Below, in pieces: positions 54,345-63,061 of a stretch of 64,000 nucleotides of DNA; within the stretch, counting starts at the first letter, position 1; every line of letters starts with the position of its first letter. Below the pieces are notes generated by a model. That model did no database searches. It saw only the letters and a program-made list of their open reading frames with translations, and was not told where the DNA came from. The position numbers and the translations under genes were made by a program. This DNA comes from Fredinandcohnia aciditolerans (GTDB taxonomy: Bacteria; Bacillota; Bacilli; Bacillales; Bacillaceae_L). The DNA is taken from contig QGHH01000002.1 in assembly GCA_003640645.1 (NCBI GenBank), forward strand, positions 174,180-238,179, given 5' to 3'.

Positions 54345-56198
54345 CTATTGGTGGAGAAAAATTCGCTCCGTTGGAATTTTGATTTCAACGAGTGTGTTTC
54401 CTTTTTTACTTTCAAAAGTCATTTGACCTTGGAACTCGCTGGTAACGATTCCTTGGATGATGGATAATCCTAGGGATGCGGACTTGGACATGTCAAAGTT
54501 TTCTGGGAAACCGCGGCCATTATCTGTAACTGATAAGTAGATGGTTTGATCTTCCCTCTTACATTTGATTACTATTTCTCCGATATCATCATCAGCAAAT
54601 GCATGTTTAAAGCAGTTAATCACTAACTCATTAATAACCAGTGCGATTGATGTAGCCTTATTATATGGAATGAAAATATCATCAAGCTCTAGTTGAATCG
54701 TTACTTTGGGACTGTTATCGATAATGTGAATAATAGACTCGATAATTTGTTTCACATTAATGATACTTCTGCCTAATTTGTCCTTTGACAGAAGGTTATG
54801 AACGGAGGCAATGCTTTTGATTCGTGAAATAAGGCTATCAAGTAATTCATCAACAGGTTGCTCCGGATTGTTTGTTACAAACACTTTTTGTAAGGAAATC
54901 AATCCAACAATTGATTGTAGATTGTTCTTAATTCGATGATGGCTTTCTTGGAGAAGCGCTGATCTCCCCAATAATCTTGTATCTTCAATTGCAATTGCTG
55001 CATGTCGTGCCAGTGCTGATAAGAATTTCGTCTCCTCTTTTGAATGAACATATAAGTTTTCATAGGAAACCTGAATAAGTCCCGTTACCTGGGAGCGTAT
55101 CAAAACGGGAATACAGATAATCGTTTTGACATTCTCAACTTTTTCAAACAAAGTGGGATAGAACGTATCATTCTTATTTGCGTAAAAGACTTCATTGCCC
55201 TTCGCTATCTGTAAAATGGCATCTTGCGTTAGTTGAGCGCTGACGTTTTGTTTATTTTTATATTCGTAATCATCAATAATCGTCCATGTGATCTCATCAA
55301 TTAATTTAATTGAACCGCTGTCAGCTTTCATCACTCTCGTAACTTCTTTCGCTAATAGTAACAATACATCCTTCAACTCATATTCAGATGTGAGAAATTC
55401 GGCGGCCTTAAAGACAGCGTCAAGAACCGTTTGCGTTTCTTCGTCTTTATACTCATCATTATCGTTAAAATTGTAATTCTCAATTTTTTTAAGTAATTTT
55501 TGAGGATCGGCTTTTGCTTCATCTGCTGTCATTTCAGCAGTAATTTCTCCGTTGGCTACTACGGTTATTCGGTCGGCAAGTTTTAACGCATCCTCCCATT
55601 GTTTTGTAATGTAGATTATACTTTTGCCATCATTCTTAAATTGCTTCATTGTGTTATATAGTTTTGAAGCATTGCTATCAGAAAGACCTTCCATTGGTTC
55701 TTGAATCACAAGGACTTCGGGATCCTGCATAAAGCCCCGTGCAATATAAACGATTCTTCTTTCTTCATCCGAGAGGTATTTTACCTTCTTCCGATAGTCA
55801 AATTGAAAATCAAGTAGGGTTAACACCTTTTCTGCTCTTTTATTCACTTTTTTCCAATCGACAAAGGGAAGAAATCTCCGTCTTGGCAAACTAGATAAGT
55901 TAAGATTTTCAGCAATAGAAAAGTTTTTTATCAACGACGGTTTTTGTTGTAAAATAGCAATTTTATTTATTACATGTTTATCATTCGTTAGCACTTTGCC
56001 CTTTATTTTCATTTCACTATTCAATCTTGGTTTCTCTACTATGTTCTTAAGTGCCTGTACGAACACCTTTTGCTCAGAACTATTCTTTAGGATAAAAGCA
56101 TGTATTTCAGAATATTTTAGATTAAAGCTAAGGTTATCTATATCTCCATCAGGACTTTTAAATGTTACACGATTACATTCCAAAATATACTCACTCAA
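54345..56198 (-). CDS. Sensor histidine kinase with degenerate RbsA-like ABC-ATPase domain
   Basis: 617 residues from TTG 56198 (GGGGGT upstream). Residues 1-235 align with the first ATPase domain of RbsA: EIHAFILKNSSEQKVF (31-46) against EVHALVGENGAGKSTL, so the Walker A lysine and serine are Gln43 and Lys44; the signature is YLSDEERRIV instead of LSGGQ, Walker B reads VLVIQEP, and the H-loop YITKQWEDA has no histidine. Nucleotide binding and hydrolysis are therefore unlikely. Residues 260-410 are a GAF domain; 411-490 a HisKA_2 domain (HHRIKNNLQ, phospho-acceptor probably His421); 500-610 a HATPase with N-box Asn523 and DNGRGF 559-564. No membrane segment is seen. It is divergent from an ANTAR response regulator and the ribose-type importer. 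Confidence 0.9.
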   Translation of the reverse strand: MSEYILECNRVTFKSPDGDIDNLSFNLKYSEIHAFILKNSSEQKVFVQALKNIVEKPRLNSEMKIKGKVLTNDKHVINKIAILQQKPSLIKNFSIAENLNLSSLPRRRFLPFVDWKKVNKRAEKVLTLLDFQFDYRKKVKYLSDEERRIVYIARGFMQDPEVLVIQEPMEGLSDSNASKLYNTMKQFKNDGKSIIYITKQWEDALKLADRITVVANGEITAEMTADEAKADPQKLLKKIENYNFNDNDEYKDEETQTVLDAVFKAAEFLTSEYELKDVLLLLAKEVTRVMKADSGSIKLIDEITWTIIDDYEYKNKQNVSAQLTQDAILQIAKGNEVFYANKNDTFYPTLFEKVENVKTIICIPVLIRSQVTGLIQVSYENLYVHSKEETKFLSALARHAAIAIEDTRLLGRSALLQESHHRIKNNLQSIVGLISLQKVFVTNNPEQPVDELLDSLISRIKSIASVHNLLSKDKLGRSIINVKQIIESIIHIIDNSPKVTIQLELDDIFIPYNKATSIALVINELVINCFKHAFADDDIGEIVIKCKREDQTIYLSVTDNGRGFPENFDMSKSASLGLSIIQGIVTSEFQGQMTFESKKGNTLVEIKIPTERIFLHQ

Positions 56199-56496
56199 GC
56201 ATATACCCCCAATCGTAAGAAAACCGTGTTTTTTAAAATGGAAGGTACTATTATTTTAAAATAGTTTAATTACCTTATTTGATGATAAATCATTTTTATG
56301 AGTACGACAAATCCAACTTTTTATTTCAAGTAGTTATATACTAGTAATCTTTGTTATATTTATAATATAATACAAATTTCGACTGTTTTCGCTTTCATTT
56401 TTAGACTGATTTCTATATACTTTAGGTAGATAAATGAACTTTTAAATACATGCTTCTTTGTGGATATAACAATGAATAAATAGGGTGGTGATAGCT

Positions 56497-57093
56497 TTGT
56501 TACAGTCTTTACGAGTTATGATTGCAGAGGATGAATTTTTGGTTTTAATGGCGACGAAGTCTTATGTAGAAAGCCTTGGTCACGAAGTTGTAGGCGTGGC
56601 AACAGACGGGGAAAAAGCAGTTGAATTAGCATTAGAAAAAAAGCCTGATCTTGTTATTATGGACATTAATATGCCTAACCTTGATGGGATTGATGCCATT
56701 AAAGAGATTAATAAAACCTTATTTATCCCGAGTATTATTGTAAGCGGTTATCATGACGAACAATTAATTAATAGAGCAACAGAAGAGGGTGTACTCTATT
56801 ATTTACTAAAACCTATTGATATAGAAGAATTAAAAATAGCCATCAATATAAGTTTAGCTAAATTTGAGGAATTTAAGAAGCTACAGGAAGAGTTGCAAAG
56901 TACTAAGAATGCATTAGAAGCCCGTAAATATATTGAAAAAGCTAAAGGGATTATGATGGAGCGGATGAACTTGAAAGAACCAGAGGCCATGAAACGGTTA
57001 CAGAAAATGAGTCGAGATAAAAACAAGAAATTAGTTGTAATTGCGAAAGAACTCATTGAAGCGGATTCTTTATTCCATTCAGATCAAAAATAG
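56497..57093 (+). CDS. ANTAR-domain response regulator (RNA-binding antiterminator)
   Basis: 198 residues from TTG 56497 (AGGGTGGTG upstream; GTG 56485 overlaps that site). The receiver domain has the acidic pair in AEDE (11-12), phospho-acceptor Asp56 in VIMDINMPNLDG, and Lys105. Residues 135-190 form the ANTAR three-helix domain: ARKYIEKAKGIMMERMNL, EAMKRLQKMSRDKNKKL, VIAKELI. ANTAR proteins such as AmiR and EutV bind paired RNA hairpins and stop transcription termination. Its partner is surely the HisKA_2 kinase next door, as in EutVW, and its likely target the leader at 57141-57591. Confidence 0.93.
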   Translation: MLQSLRVMIAEDEFLVLMATKSYVESLGHEVVGVATDGEKAVELALEKKPDLVIMDINMPNLDGIDAIKEINKTLFIPSIIVSGYHDEQLINRATEEGVLYYLLKPIDIEELKIAINISLAKFEEFKKLQEELQSTKNALEARKYIEKAKGIMMERMNLKEPEAMKRLQKMSRDKNKKLVVIAKELIEADSLFHSDQK

Positions 57094-57105
57094 AGAAAAA
57101 AATTC

Positions 57106-57134
57106 TTGACTATTCGATTTTAAGGAAATATACT
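57106..57134 (+). promoter_or_regulatory. Strong promoter of the ribose-type ABC operon leader
   Basis: TTGACT at 57106-57111 and TATACT at 57129-57134 with a 17-bp spacer, starting 12 bp after the response regulator stop. Transcription would start near 57141, giving a leader of about 450 nt. Confidence 0.75.
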
Positions 57135-57175
57135 AAATTTACAATAACGTTACAAATTTAAAGGTTAGTTGAAAC

Positions 57176-57283
57176 CTATACTAATGATTGGTATAGAAAA
57201 TTACAACCGTTTACAATCAAATTTCATATACGATAAATTTTATACTTATGGCTGGTATAAAATTTATAATGGCTATGGGTGCC
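57176..57283 (+). promoter_or_regulatory. Leader hairpins with related loops (candidate ANTAR target)
   Basis: Hairpin 1: CTATAC (57176-57181) with GTATAG (57191-57196), loop TAATGATTG. Hairpin 2: ATAAATTTTATAC (57233-57245) with GTATAAAATTTAT (57255-57267), perfect 13 bp, loop TTATGGCTG. A weak third, GGC/GCC (57271-57283), has loop TATGGGT and overlaps the 5' arm of the downstream terminator. All loops share an ATG core. Published ANTAR targets are two hairpins with six-base loops having A1 and G4; here G4 fits if six-base loops are delimited, A1 only in hairpin 1, so the match is partial. Confidence 0.55.
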
Positions 57284-57362
57284 TTATATACGTTAATCTG
57301 TTATTCTCTCATTTTGTAGAGTTTACTAGGATTACGTGTCTAAGGCACCCTTTTGTTTTTTA
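57277..57362 (+). terminator. Intrinsic terminator inside the leader
   Basis: GGGTGCCTTA (57277-57286) pairs perfectly with TAAGGCACCC (57341-57350), followed by TTTTGTTTTTT. Inside, ACGTTAATC and GATTACGT extend the rod with one bulge. It lies 230 bp before the binding-protein start, where transcription would stop unless antiterminated. Confidence 0.85.
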
Positions 57363-57450
57363 CAAGAAATGCAAACGTGTTCAATCCATTGAAAGGGGTG
57401 ATGTGTCAAGAACTAGCTGATTAACCGGGTGGTTGTGATGGGGATGGAAT

Positions 57451-57478
57451 AGAGATGGTAACTCGTTACTTGATCTCT
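57451..57478 (+). other. Additional leader hairpin
   Basis: AGAGAT (57451-57456) pairs with ATCTCT (57473-57478), with GTAAC/GTTAC pairing inside. No T run. Its role is unknown; the rest of 57363-57591 has no gene. Confidence 0.45.
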
Positions 57479-57591
57479 GGTTTATGACAAGTTAACAAGA
57501 CTGACTCAAGAAAGATGTAACCGCTTTATATTCATTCTGTTTACAATATAATTTTACTAAATTTCTACTAAATAATAGGGGGAACTAACCA

Positions 57592-58551
57592 ATGAAACAT
57601 TTGAAAAAGTTCGTTGTACTTTCACTCGTTTTACTTCTATTCATCGCAGCGGGTTGCTCAAGTCAAGGCAGCGCTGGTGGCGAAAGTGATGGAGGCGGAG
57701 AAGCAAAAAAAGGAAATATTAAAATCGGTATGTCTTTCCAGGAAATGAACAATCCTTACTTCATTTCAATGAAAGAAGCATTTGAAGATGCGGCTAAACA
57801 GATTGGTGCAGAAACATTTATTGCAGACGCTCAACATGACGTAACAAAGCAAATTAATGATATTGATGACATGATCCAAAAGGATATTGATATTTTATTA
57901 ATCAACCCGACTGACAGTGACGGTGTTGAAGGAGCAGTAGAGGCAGCGAAAAAAGCAGGAGTTATCGTAGTGGCTGTTGACGCACAGGCAAAAGGTCCTA
58001 TCGACTCTTTCGTAGGTTCAAGAAACTATGACGCTGGTTATTTAGCAGGTAAGCAAATGGTAGAAGATTTAGGTGGACAAGGTAAAGTTGCAATTCTTGA
58101 TGGTATTCCAGTTGTTCCTATTCTAGAGCGTGTACGTGGTTTCGAAGATGCAGTTAAAGAGGCTCCAGGAATCGAAATTGTTGACAAGCAAAACGGTAAA
58201 CAAGATAGAGCAGAAGCAATGAAGGTTACAGAAAACATGCTACAAGCAAATAAAGATTTAAATGCAATCTTCAGTGTTAACGATGAAGGTGCATTAGGTA
58301 CTCTAGGAGCAATTGAAGCATCTGGTAAAGATGTAGCGATTTATAGTGTTGACGGACACCCAGAAGCAATTGAAGCAATCACAAAGGGTGGACCATTCAA
58401 GGCAACGACTGCTCAATTCCCACGTGACCAAGTAAGAATTGGTCTTGGTATGGCTTTGGCTAAACTTTGGGGTGCAGAAGTAGTACCAACTGAAGTTCCA
58501 ATTGATGTAGAACTACAAACAAAAGAAAACGCAGCTGACTTTAGCTGGTAA
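57592..58551 (+). CDS. rbsB: Sugar-binding lipoprotein of ribose-type ABC importer
   Basis: 319 residues. Lipobox FIAAGC (Cys22) and a Gly/Ser linker precede a type 1 periplasmic-binding domain: IGMSFQEMNNPYFISMKEAF, DILLINPTDSDGVEGAV, VVAVDAQAKG, GFEDAV and AIYSVDGHPEAI, as in ribose/xylose/allose-binding RbsB relatives. It binds a pentose, pentitol or similar small sugar outside the cell. Start ATG 57592 follows GGGGG. It is the first gene after the regulated leader. The symbol reflects family; the ligand is not proven to be ribose. Confidence 0.92.
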   Translation: MKHLKKFVVLSLVLLLFIAAGCSSQGSAGGESDGGGEAKKGNIKIGMSFQEMNNPYFISMKEAFEDAAKQIGAETFIADAQHDVTKQINDIDDMIQKDIDILLINPTDSDGVEGAVEAAKKAGVIVVAVDAQAKGPIDSFVGSRNYDAGYLAGKQMVEDLGGQGKVAILDGIPVVPILERVRGFEDAVKEAPGIEIVDKQNGKQDRAEAMKVTENMLQANKDLNAIFSVNDEGALGTLGAIEASGKDVAIYSVDGHPEAIEAITKGGPFKATTAQFPRDQVRIGLGMALAKLWGAEVVPTEVPIDVELQTKENAADFSW

Positions 58552-58564
58552 TCTAACAAAATAG

Positions 58565-58592
58565 GGCGCTTTTGCAAACTTGCATAGCGCCT
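58565..58592 (+). other. Intercistronic hairpin between binding-protein and ATPase genes
   Basis: GGCGCT (58565-58570) pairs with AGCGCC (58586-58591 region), with TGCA/TGCA pairing inside. There is no T run. Third case in this window of a hairpin directly after a binding-protein gene. Confidence 0.6.
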
Positions 58593-58626
58593 CTCCTAAA
58601 TATGTGTATGAAGGAAGGTGATTGCT

Positions 58627-60126
58627 ATGGATAACATTCTAGAGATTGAGAATATTACGAAGGAATTTCCTGGGGTAAAAGCTTTAAACGGAGTTAGTTT
58701 TACTATTAGACGTGGTGAAGTGCATGCATTAGTTGGAGAAAATGGTGCTGGAAAATCCACATTGATGAAAATCCTATCCGGTGTTTACACACCTACTTCG
58801 GGAACAATTCGTTTAGATGGAAAAGAAGTCACATTCAAAGATCCTAAGCAAGCACAACAATTAGGGGTTAGTATTATTCACCAGGAATTTAGTTTAATTC
58901 CTTATTTAAGTGGTGTGGATAATATTTTCTTAGGTCGAGAGAAAAGGCAAGCAAATGGGTTATTAAATAGAAAACAAATGCGTAAGGAAGCAAGGGAAGT
59001 ATTACAAAGGCTAGATGCAGATATTGATATCAATAAACCTGTCGCACATTTAAGTGTGGCAAATCAACAATTTATCGAAATTGCTAAAGCGATTGCAATT
59101 GATACAAAGGTATTAATCTTCGACGAACCAACAGCTAGTTTAACAGGAAAAGAAATTGATAAGTTATTTGAATTAATCGCCAAATTGAAAGCTGATGGTG
59201 TAACCATTATATATATATCGCACCACTTAGAGGAAATTCTAAAAATGTGCGACCGCTATACCTGCTTACGGGATGGTGAGTTTGTAGGTACCCGTGAAGT
59301 GAAGGATTCAACTAAACAAGACATTGTCAAAATGATGGTAGGTCGTGAGATTGTCAATGCGTTTCCTGATAAGCCAGTGAAAACAGGAAATGAGGAAGTA
59401 TTTTTAGAAGTTAAGAGAATGCAAAATAAACAGATTCATGATATTCAATTCAACCTGAAAAAGGGTGAAATCATCGGAATTGCTGGTCTTGTTGGTTCAG
59501 GACGAACAGAGGTTGTAAGGGCACTTATTGGCGCTGATGATGCACAAGAGAAAGATGTATATATCAACGGTCAAAAAGTGTCAATCAAGAATCCAACAGA
59601 TGCACTAGCACATGGAATCGCATTAATTCCTGAAAGTAGAAAAACGCAAGGTCTCGTACTTAGCCAATCTATTAAAAACAATATTAGTATTCCAATATTA
59701 AGAGATTTGACCAACTTCGTACGAATTATTAATAAGAAGAAAGAAAACGAAATTGTCGAGCAATCCATTCAGGACTTATTGATCAAGACACCTAGCAGCT
59801 CACAGTTAGTAAAAAACCTGAGTGGGGGAAATCAACAAAAGGTTGTTTTAGCAAAATGGCTGAATACCGATTGTAAAGTGTTAATTTTCGATGAACCTAC
59901 CCGTGGAATTGATATAGGGGCGAAGGAAGAAATCTATAAACTAATGAGAAAACTAGCAGACGAAGGACTTTCTATCATTATGATTTCCTCAGAATTACCT
60001 GAAATTCTAGGGATGAGTGACCGAGTTCTTGTTATGCATAAGGGGAAAATCAAGGGAGAACTTCCGGGAAGTGAAGCAACTTCAGAAAAAGTAATGTATT
60101 ACGCAACGGGTGGTGCTGAAGGATGA
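58627..60126 (+). CDS. rbsA: Ribose-type ABC importer ATPase (two nucleotide-binding domains)
   Basis: 499 residues from ATG 58627 (AAGGAAGG upstream). First domain: Walker A GENGAGKST (37-45), variant signature LSVANQQ, Walker B LIFDEPTAS, H-loop YISHHLEE. Second domain from about residue 255: degenerate Walker A (GLVGSGRTE), but canonical LSGGNQQK and LIFDEPTRGID. This is the standard RbsA plan, with one fully active site. It overlaps rbsC (ATGA). Its N-terminal domain is the obvious paralog of the inactive domain on the histidine kinase at 54345. Confidence 0.94.
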   Translation: MDNILEIENITKEFPGVKALNGVSFTIRRGEVHALVGENGAGKSTLMKILSGVYTPTSGTIRLDGKEVTFKDPKQAQQLGVSIIHQEFSLIPYLSGVDNIFLGREKRQANGLLNRKQMRKEAREVLQRLDADIDINKPVAHLSVANQQFIEIAKAIAIDTKVLIFDEPTASLTGKEIDKLFELIAKLKADGVTIIYISHHLEEILKMCDRYTCLRDGEFVGTREVKDSTKQDIVKMMVGREIVNAFPDKPVKTGNEEVFLEVKRMQNKQIHDIQFNLKKGEIIGIAGLVGSGRTEVVRALIGADDAQEKDVYINGQKVSIKNPTDALAHGIALIPESRKTQGLVLSQSIKNNISIPILRDLTNFVRIINKKKENEIVEQSIQDLLIKTPSSSQLVKNLSGGNQQKVVLAKWLNTDCKVLIFDEPTRGIDIGAKEEIYKLMRKLADEGLSIIMISSELPEILGMSDRVLVMHKGKIKGELPGSEATSEKVMYYATGGAEG

Positions 60127-61094
60127 GTGAATTAGATTACAAGAAAAAAGGGTTTAGCGCTAAGGAAATATTTAAGTACCCAGAGATGCTAACGCTGATT
60201 GGATTTTTAGTATTATGTATATTCTTTTCCATTGCAGCAGAAAGTTTTTTAACGGCTGATAATGTCTCGAATATTGTTCGACAAGTTTCAATAAACGGGA
60301 TCCTCGCTGTAGGGATGACCTTTGTTATTTTAACAGGCGGTATTGATTTATCCGTTGGATCGGTAATGGCACTTACCGGGACCATTATTGCAGGTATGAT
60401 GATTAATACTGGATTACCTCCAATTGTAGCAGTATTAATTGGGATTGTTTTAGGTGCTGCACTAGGTTATATCAATGGTTTGTTTACCGCATATGCGAAA
60501 ATACCAGCAATTATCGTCACATTAGCAATGATGGAGGCGGCTCGTGGTTTAGCCCTTTTATATACAGGTGGATATCCGCTTTCAGGTCTGCCATCGTCAT
60601 ATGCGTTTATCGGTAGAGGCTATTTATTTGGAGTAATTCCAATGCCTGCAGTCATTATGATTCTTGTTTTTATCGCAGCTTATATAATCTTGAACCATTT
60701 ACCAATTGGTCGTTATATCTACGCATTAGGTGGTAATGAGGAAGCAGTAAGATTATCTGGAGTAAAAGTAAAACGTATCAAAACGTTTGTCTATCTATTC
60801 AGTGGTGTGACAGCTGCTATCAGTGGAATGATCATGACTTCAAGACTTTCTTCCGGACAACCAATGGCAGGGGAAGGGTATGAGTTAGATGCAATCGCAG
60901 CAGTTGTATTAGGCGGAACAAGCATTGCAGGTGGCCGAGGACATATTTTTGGAACGTTACTAGGTGCTCTTCTATTAGGAGTATTAAGTAATGGATTAAA
61001 CCTTATGGGTGTATCGCCATATGTACAACGTGTACTTAAAGGTGTGATTATCGTTGGTGCGATCTACTATAGTAGTACTCGTCAAAAAGACTAA
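60123..61094 (+). CDS. rbsC: Ribose-type ABC importer permease
   Basis: 323 residues with eight to ten membrane segments. GMTFVILTGGIDLSVGSVMAL is the family hallmark, GGNEEAVRLSGVKV the cytoplasmic coupling loop that contacts the ATPase, and AVVLGGTSIAGGRG another signature. It forms the homodimeric channel. The coupling loop is where an RbsA-like domain, active or not, would dock. Confidence 0.93.
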   Translation: MSELDYKKKGFSAKEIFKYPEMLTLIGFLVLCIFFSIAAESFLTADNVSNIVRQVSINGILAVGMTFVILTGGIDLSVGSVMALTGTIIAGMMINTGLPPIVAVLIGIVLGAALGYINGLFTAYAKIPAIIVTLAMMEAARGLALLYTGGYPLSGLPSSYAFIGRGYLFGVIPMPAVIMILVFIAAYIILNHLPIGRYIYALGGNEEAVRLSGVKVKRIKTFVYLFSGVTAAISGMIMTSRLSSGQPMAGEGYELDAIAAVVLGGTSIAGGRGHIFGTLLGALLLGVLSNGLNLMGVSPYVQRVLKGVIIVGAIYYSSTRQKD

Positions 61095-61181
61095 TATACT
61101 AGAATGCTAAGCACTGGCGTTAACAATATGTAAGTTTACTTAATCTATTAAAATTCTAAACATACAGGGAGATGTAGAACA

Positions 61182-62258
61182 ATGTCAGTATTACCAGAAA
61201 CAATGAAAGCTGTAGTAGCACATGGTCCAGAGGATTATCGAGTGGAGGAAGTTGCAGTTCCAAAGGCTGGACCAGGGGAAGTTATCATCAAAGTCGAAGC
61301 TTGTGGTATTTGTGGTAGTGATTTAAAGGCATATCATGGTTCTGCAATGTATTGGGGCGGAGAAGACCCTTGGATGAAAGCACCGGTTATTCCAGGACAT
61401 GAATTCTACGGAATTGTGGCTGAATTAGGAGTGGGTGCTGCAGAAAAACACGGAGTACAAGTTGGCGATCGCGTAACAACTGACCAAATTAATCCGTGCG
61501 GAAAATGTAAGTTCTGTAAAACAGGTAAGTACTGGATGTGTGATGTTCATAACATTTATGGTTTCCAAAAAGACATTGCTGAAGGAGCTTGGGCTGAATA
61601 TATGAAATTCAGCGAAACAGCAACTATTTATAAAATTACGGATGGAGTTACTCCTGAAGAAGCTGCATTAGTTGAGCCAATGGCTTGTGCCGTTCATACC
61701 ATCCAAAGAGCAACAATTGAGTTTGAAGATGTAGTTGTGTTAGCAGGTGCTGGAACTCTTGGATTATGTATGCTTCAACTCATTAAATTAAAAACACCTA
61801 AGAAATTAATTGTACTAGATGGAAATGAAAACCGACTAGCTGTTGCGAAAAAATTAGGCGCTGACCTTGTCATTAATCCATTAAAAGAGGATGCAATCAA
61901 AATCGTTAAAGATTTAACAGACGGTTACGGTTGTGATGTATATATTGAAGCAACAGGTCATCCAAGTGGTGTAACACAAGGCCTAGAAATGGTAAGAAGA
62001 CTTGGAAGATTTATCGAATTTAGCGTATTTGGATCAGAAGTAACTACTGACTGGAGCGTTATCGGGGACAGAAAAGAATTGGATATTAGAGGGTCTCACT
62101 TAGGACCATACACATACCCAATTGCAATCGACCTATTTGAACGTGGCTTATTAACAGCTGAAGGCATTGTAACACATAGCTACAAAGTAGAAGACTTTGC
62201 TGAAGCTATGGATATGGCACATAATCCAGAAGCAATTAAAGTTTTATTAAAACCTTAA
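61182..62258 (+). CDS. Zinc-dependent medium-chain polyol/sugar dehydrogenase
   Basis: 358 residues. CGICGSDLKAYHG and PGHEFYG give the catalytic zinc site; NPCGKCKFCKTGKYWMC the structural zinc; VVLAGAGTLGLCMLQL binds NAD. The overall pattern is that of polyol dehydrogenases (erythritol/threitol, arabitol and similar). With the downstream L-ribulose-5-phosphate 4-epimerase and kinase, oxidation of a pentitol such as ribitol or L-arabitol to a ketopentose is a reasonable guess. It follows rbsC by 87 bp with its own ribosome site. Confidence 0.88.
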   Translation: MSVLPETMKAVVAHGPEDYRVEEVAVPKAGPGEVIIKVEACGICGSDLKAYHGSAMYWGGEDPWMKAPVIPGHEFYGIVAELGVGAAEKHGVQVGDRVTTDQINPCGKCKFCKTGKYWMCDVHNIYGFQKDIAEGAWAEYMKFSETATIYKITDGVTPEEAALVEPMACAVHTIQRATIEFEDVVVLAGAGTLGLCMLQLIKLKTPKKLIVLDGNENRLAVAKKLGADLVINPLKEDAIKIVKDLTDGYGCDVYIEATGHPSGVTQGLEMVRRLGRFIEFSVFGSEVTTDWSVIGDRKELDIRGSHLGPYTYPIAIDLFERGLLTAEGIVTHSYKVEDFAEAMDMAHNPEAIKVLLKP

Positions 62259-62310
62259 TTTAGCCATTAGGGTATATGTCACGAGTATTGATAATTAAGA
62301 ATAAAGGAAG

Positions 62311-62335
62311 ACTCGGCATTCGCCGAGTTTTCTTT
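62311..62335 (+). terminator. Hairpin with T-rich tail before araD
   Basis: ACTCGGC (62311-62317) pairs perfectly with GCCGAGT (62322-62328), followed by TTTTCTTT. It may reduce or stop transcription between the dehydrogenase and the epimerase gene. Confidence 0.8.
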
Positions 62336-62355
62336 ATAGAACGGAGTGAATAATT

Positions 62356-63060
62356 ATGTTAGAAGATTTAAAGCAAAAAGTGTTAGAAGCGAATCTTGAG
62401 CTGCCAAAACAAAACTTAGTCATTTTTACTTGGGGAAATGTAAGTGGAATTGATCGAGAAAAAGGCCTTGTAGTAATTAAGCCAAGTGGCGTTGCTTATG
62501 AGGATTTGAAAGCGGAGGATTTGCCAGTACTAGATTTAGAAGGAAATATCATTGAAGGTGAACTGAACCCATCGTCAGATACTGCAACACACTTAGTTTT
62601 ATATAAGGCGTTTCCTGAAATAGGAGGGGTTGTTCATACCCATTCACCATGGTGTACAAAATGGGCACAATCAGGAAGACCGATTCCTGCTTATGGAACA
62701 ACACATGCTGATTACTTCTATGGAGAGATTCCTTGTACTCGTCACATGACTCCGTTTGAAATTGATAATGACTATGAGCACAATACAGGGGAAGTCATTG
62801 TAGAAACATTTAAAGATATTGATCCATCTTCAATTCCAGGTGTCATTGTGAACAATCACGGTCCTTTTAACTGGGGGAAAGATCCAATGAAAGCTGTAGA
62901 AAATGCGGTTGTCATGGAGGAAGTTGCGAAATTTGCTTACTATACTCAAAGTCTATCACCGGATCTAGAAGCAATTGACCAACACTTACTAGATAAACAC
63001 TTCCTACGAAAACACGGCAAAAACGCATACTATGGCCAACACAAAAAAGTAAACAACTAA
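62356..63060 (+). CDS. araD: L-ribulose-5-phosphate 4-epimerase
   Basis: 234 residues of the class II aldolase/epimerase fold. Close to AraD throughout: [62 protein letters not shown] with zinc ligands His94 and His96, [26 protein letters not shown] with the third histidine, and the C-terminal [12 protein letters not shown]. It interconverts L-ribulose-5-phosphate and D-xylulose-5-phosphate, linking the operon to the pentose phosphate pathway. L-xylulose- or fuculose-type activities are less likely given the close match. Confidence 0.92.
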   Translation: MLEDLKQKVLEANLELPKQNLVIFTWGNVSGIDREKGLVVIKPSGVAYEDLKAEDLPVLDLEGNIIEGELNPSSDTATHLVLYKAFPEIGGVVHTHSPWCTKWAQSGRPIPAYGTTHADYFYGEIPCTRHMTPFEIDNDYEHNTGEVIVETFKDIDPSSIPGVIVNNHGPFNWGKDPMKAVENAVVMEEVAKFAYYTQSLSPDLEAIDQHLLDKHFLRKHGKNAYYGQHKKVNN

Positions 63061-63061
63061 A

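Noticed and set aside
57169-57420. An 83-codon open frame in the leader before rbsB
   Set aside because: It has no ribosome site, runs through the hairpins and the terminator stem, and its translation has no protein-like pattern.
58627-60126. Degenerate second Walker A of RbsA as evidence of a broken transporter
   Set aside because: A variant second ATP site is normal for RbsA-type proteins; the first site is intact.
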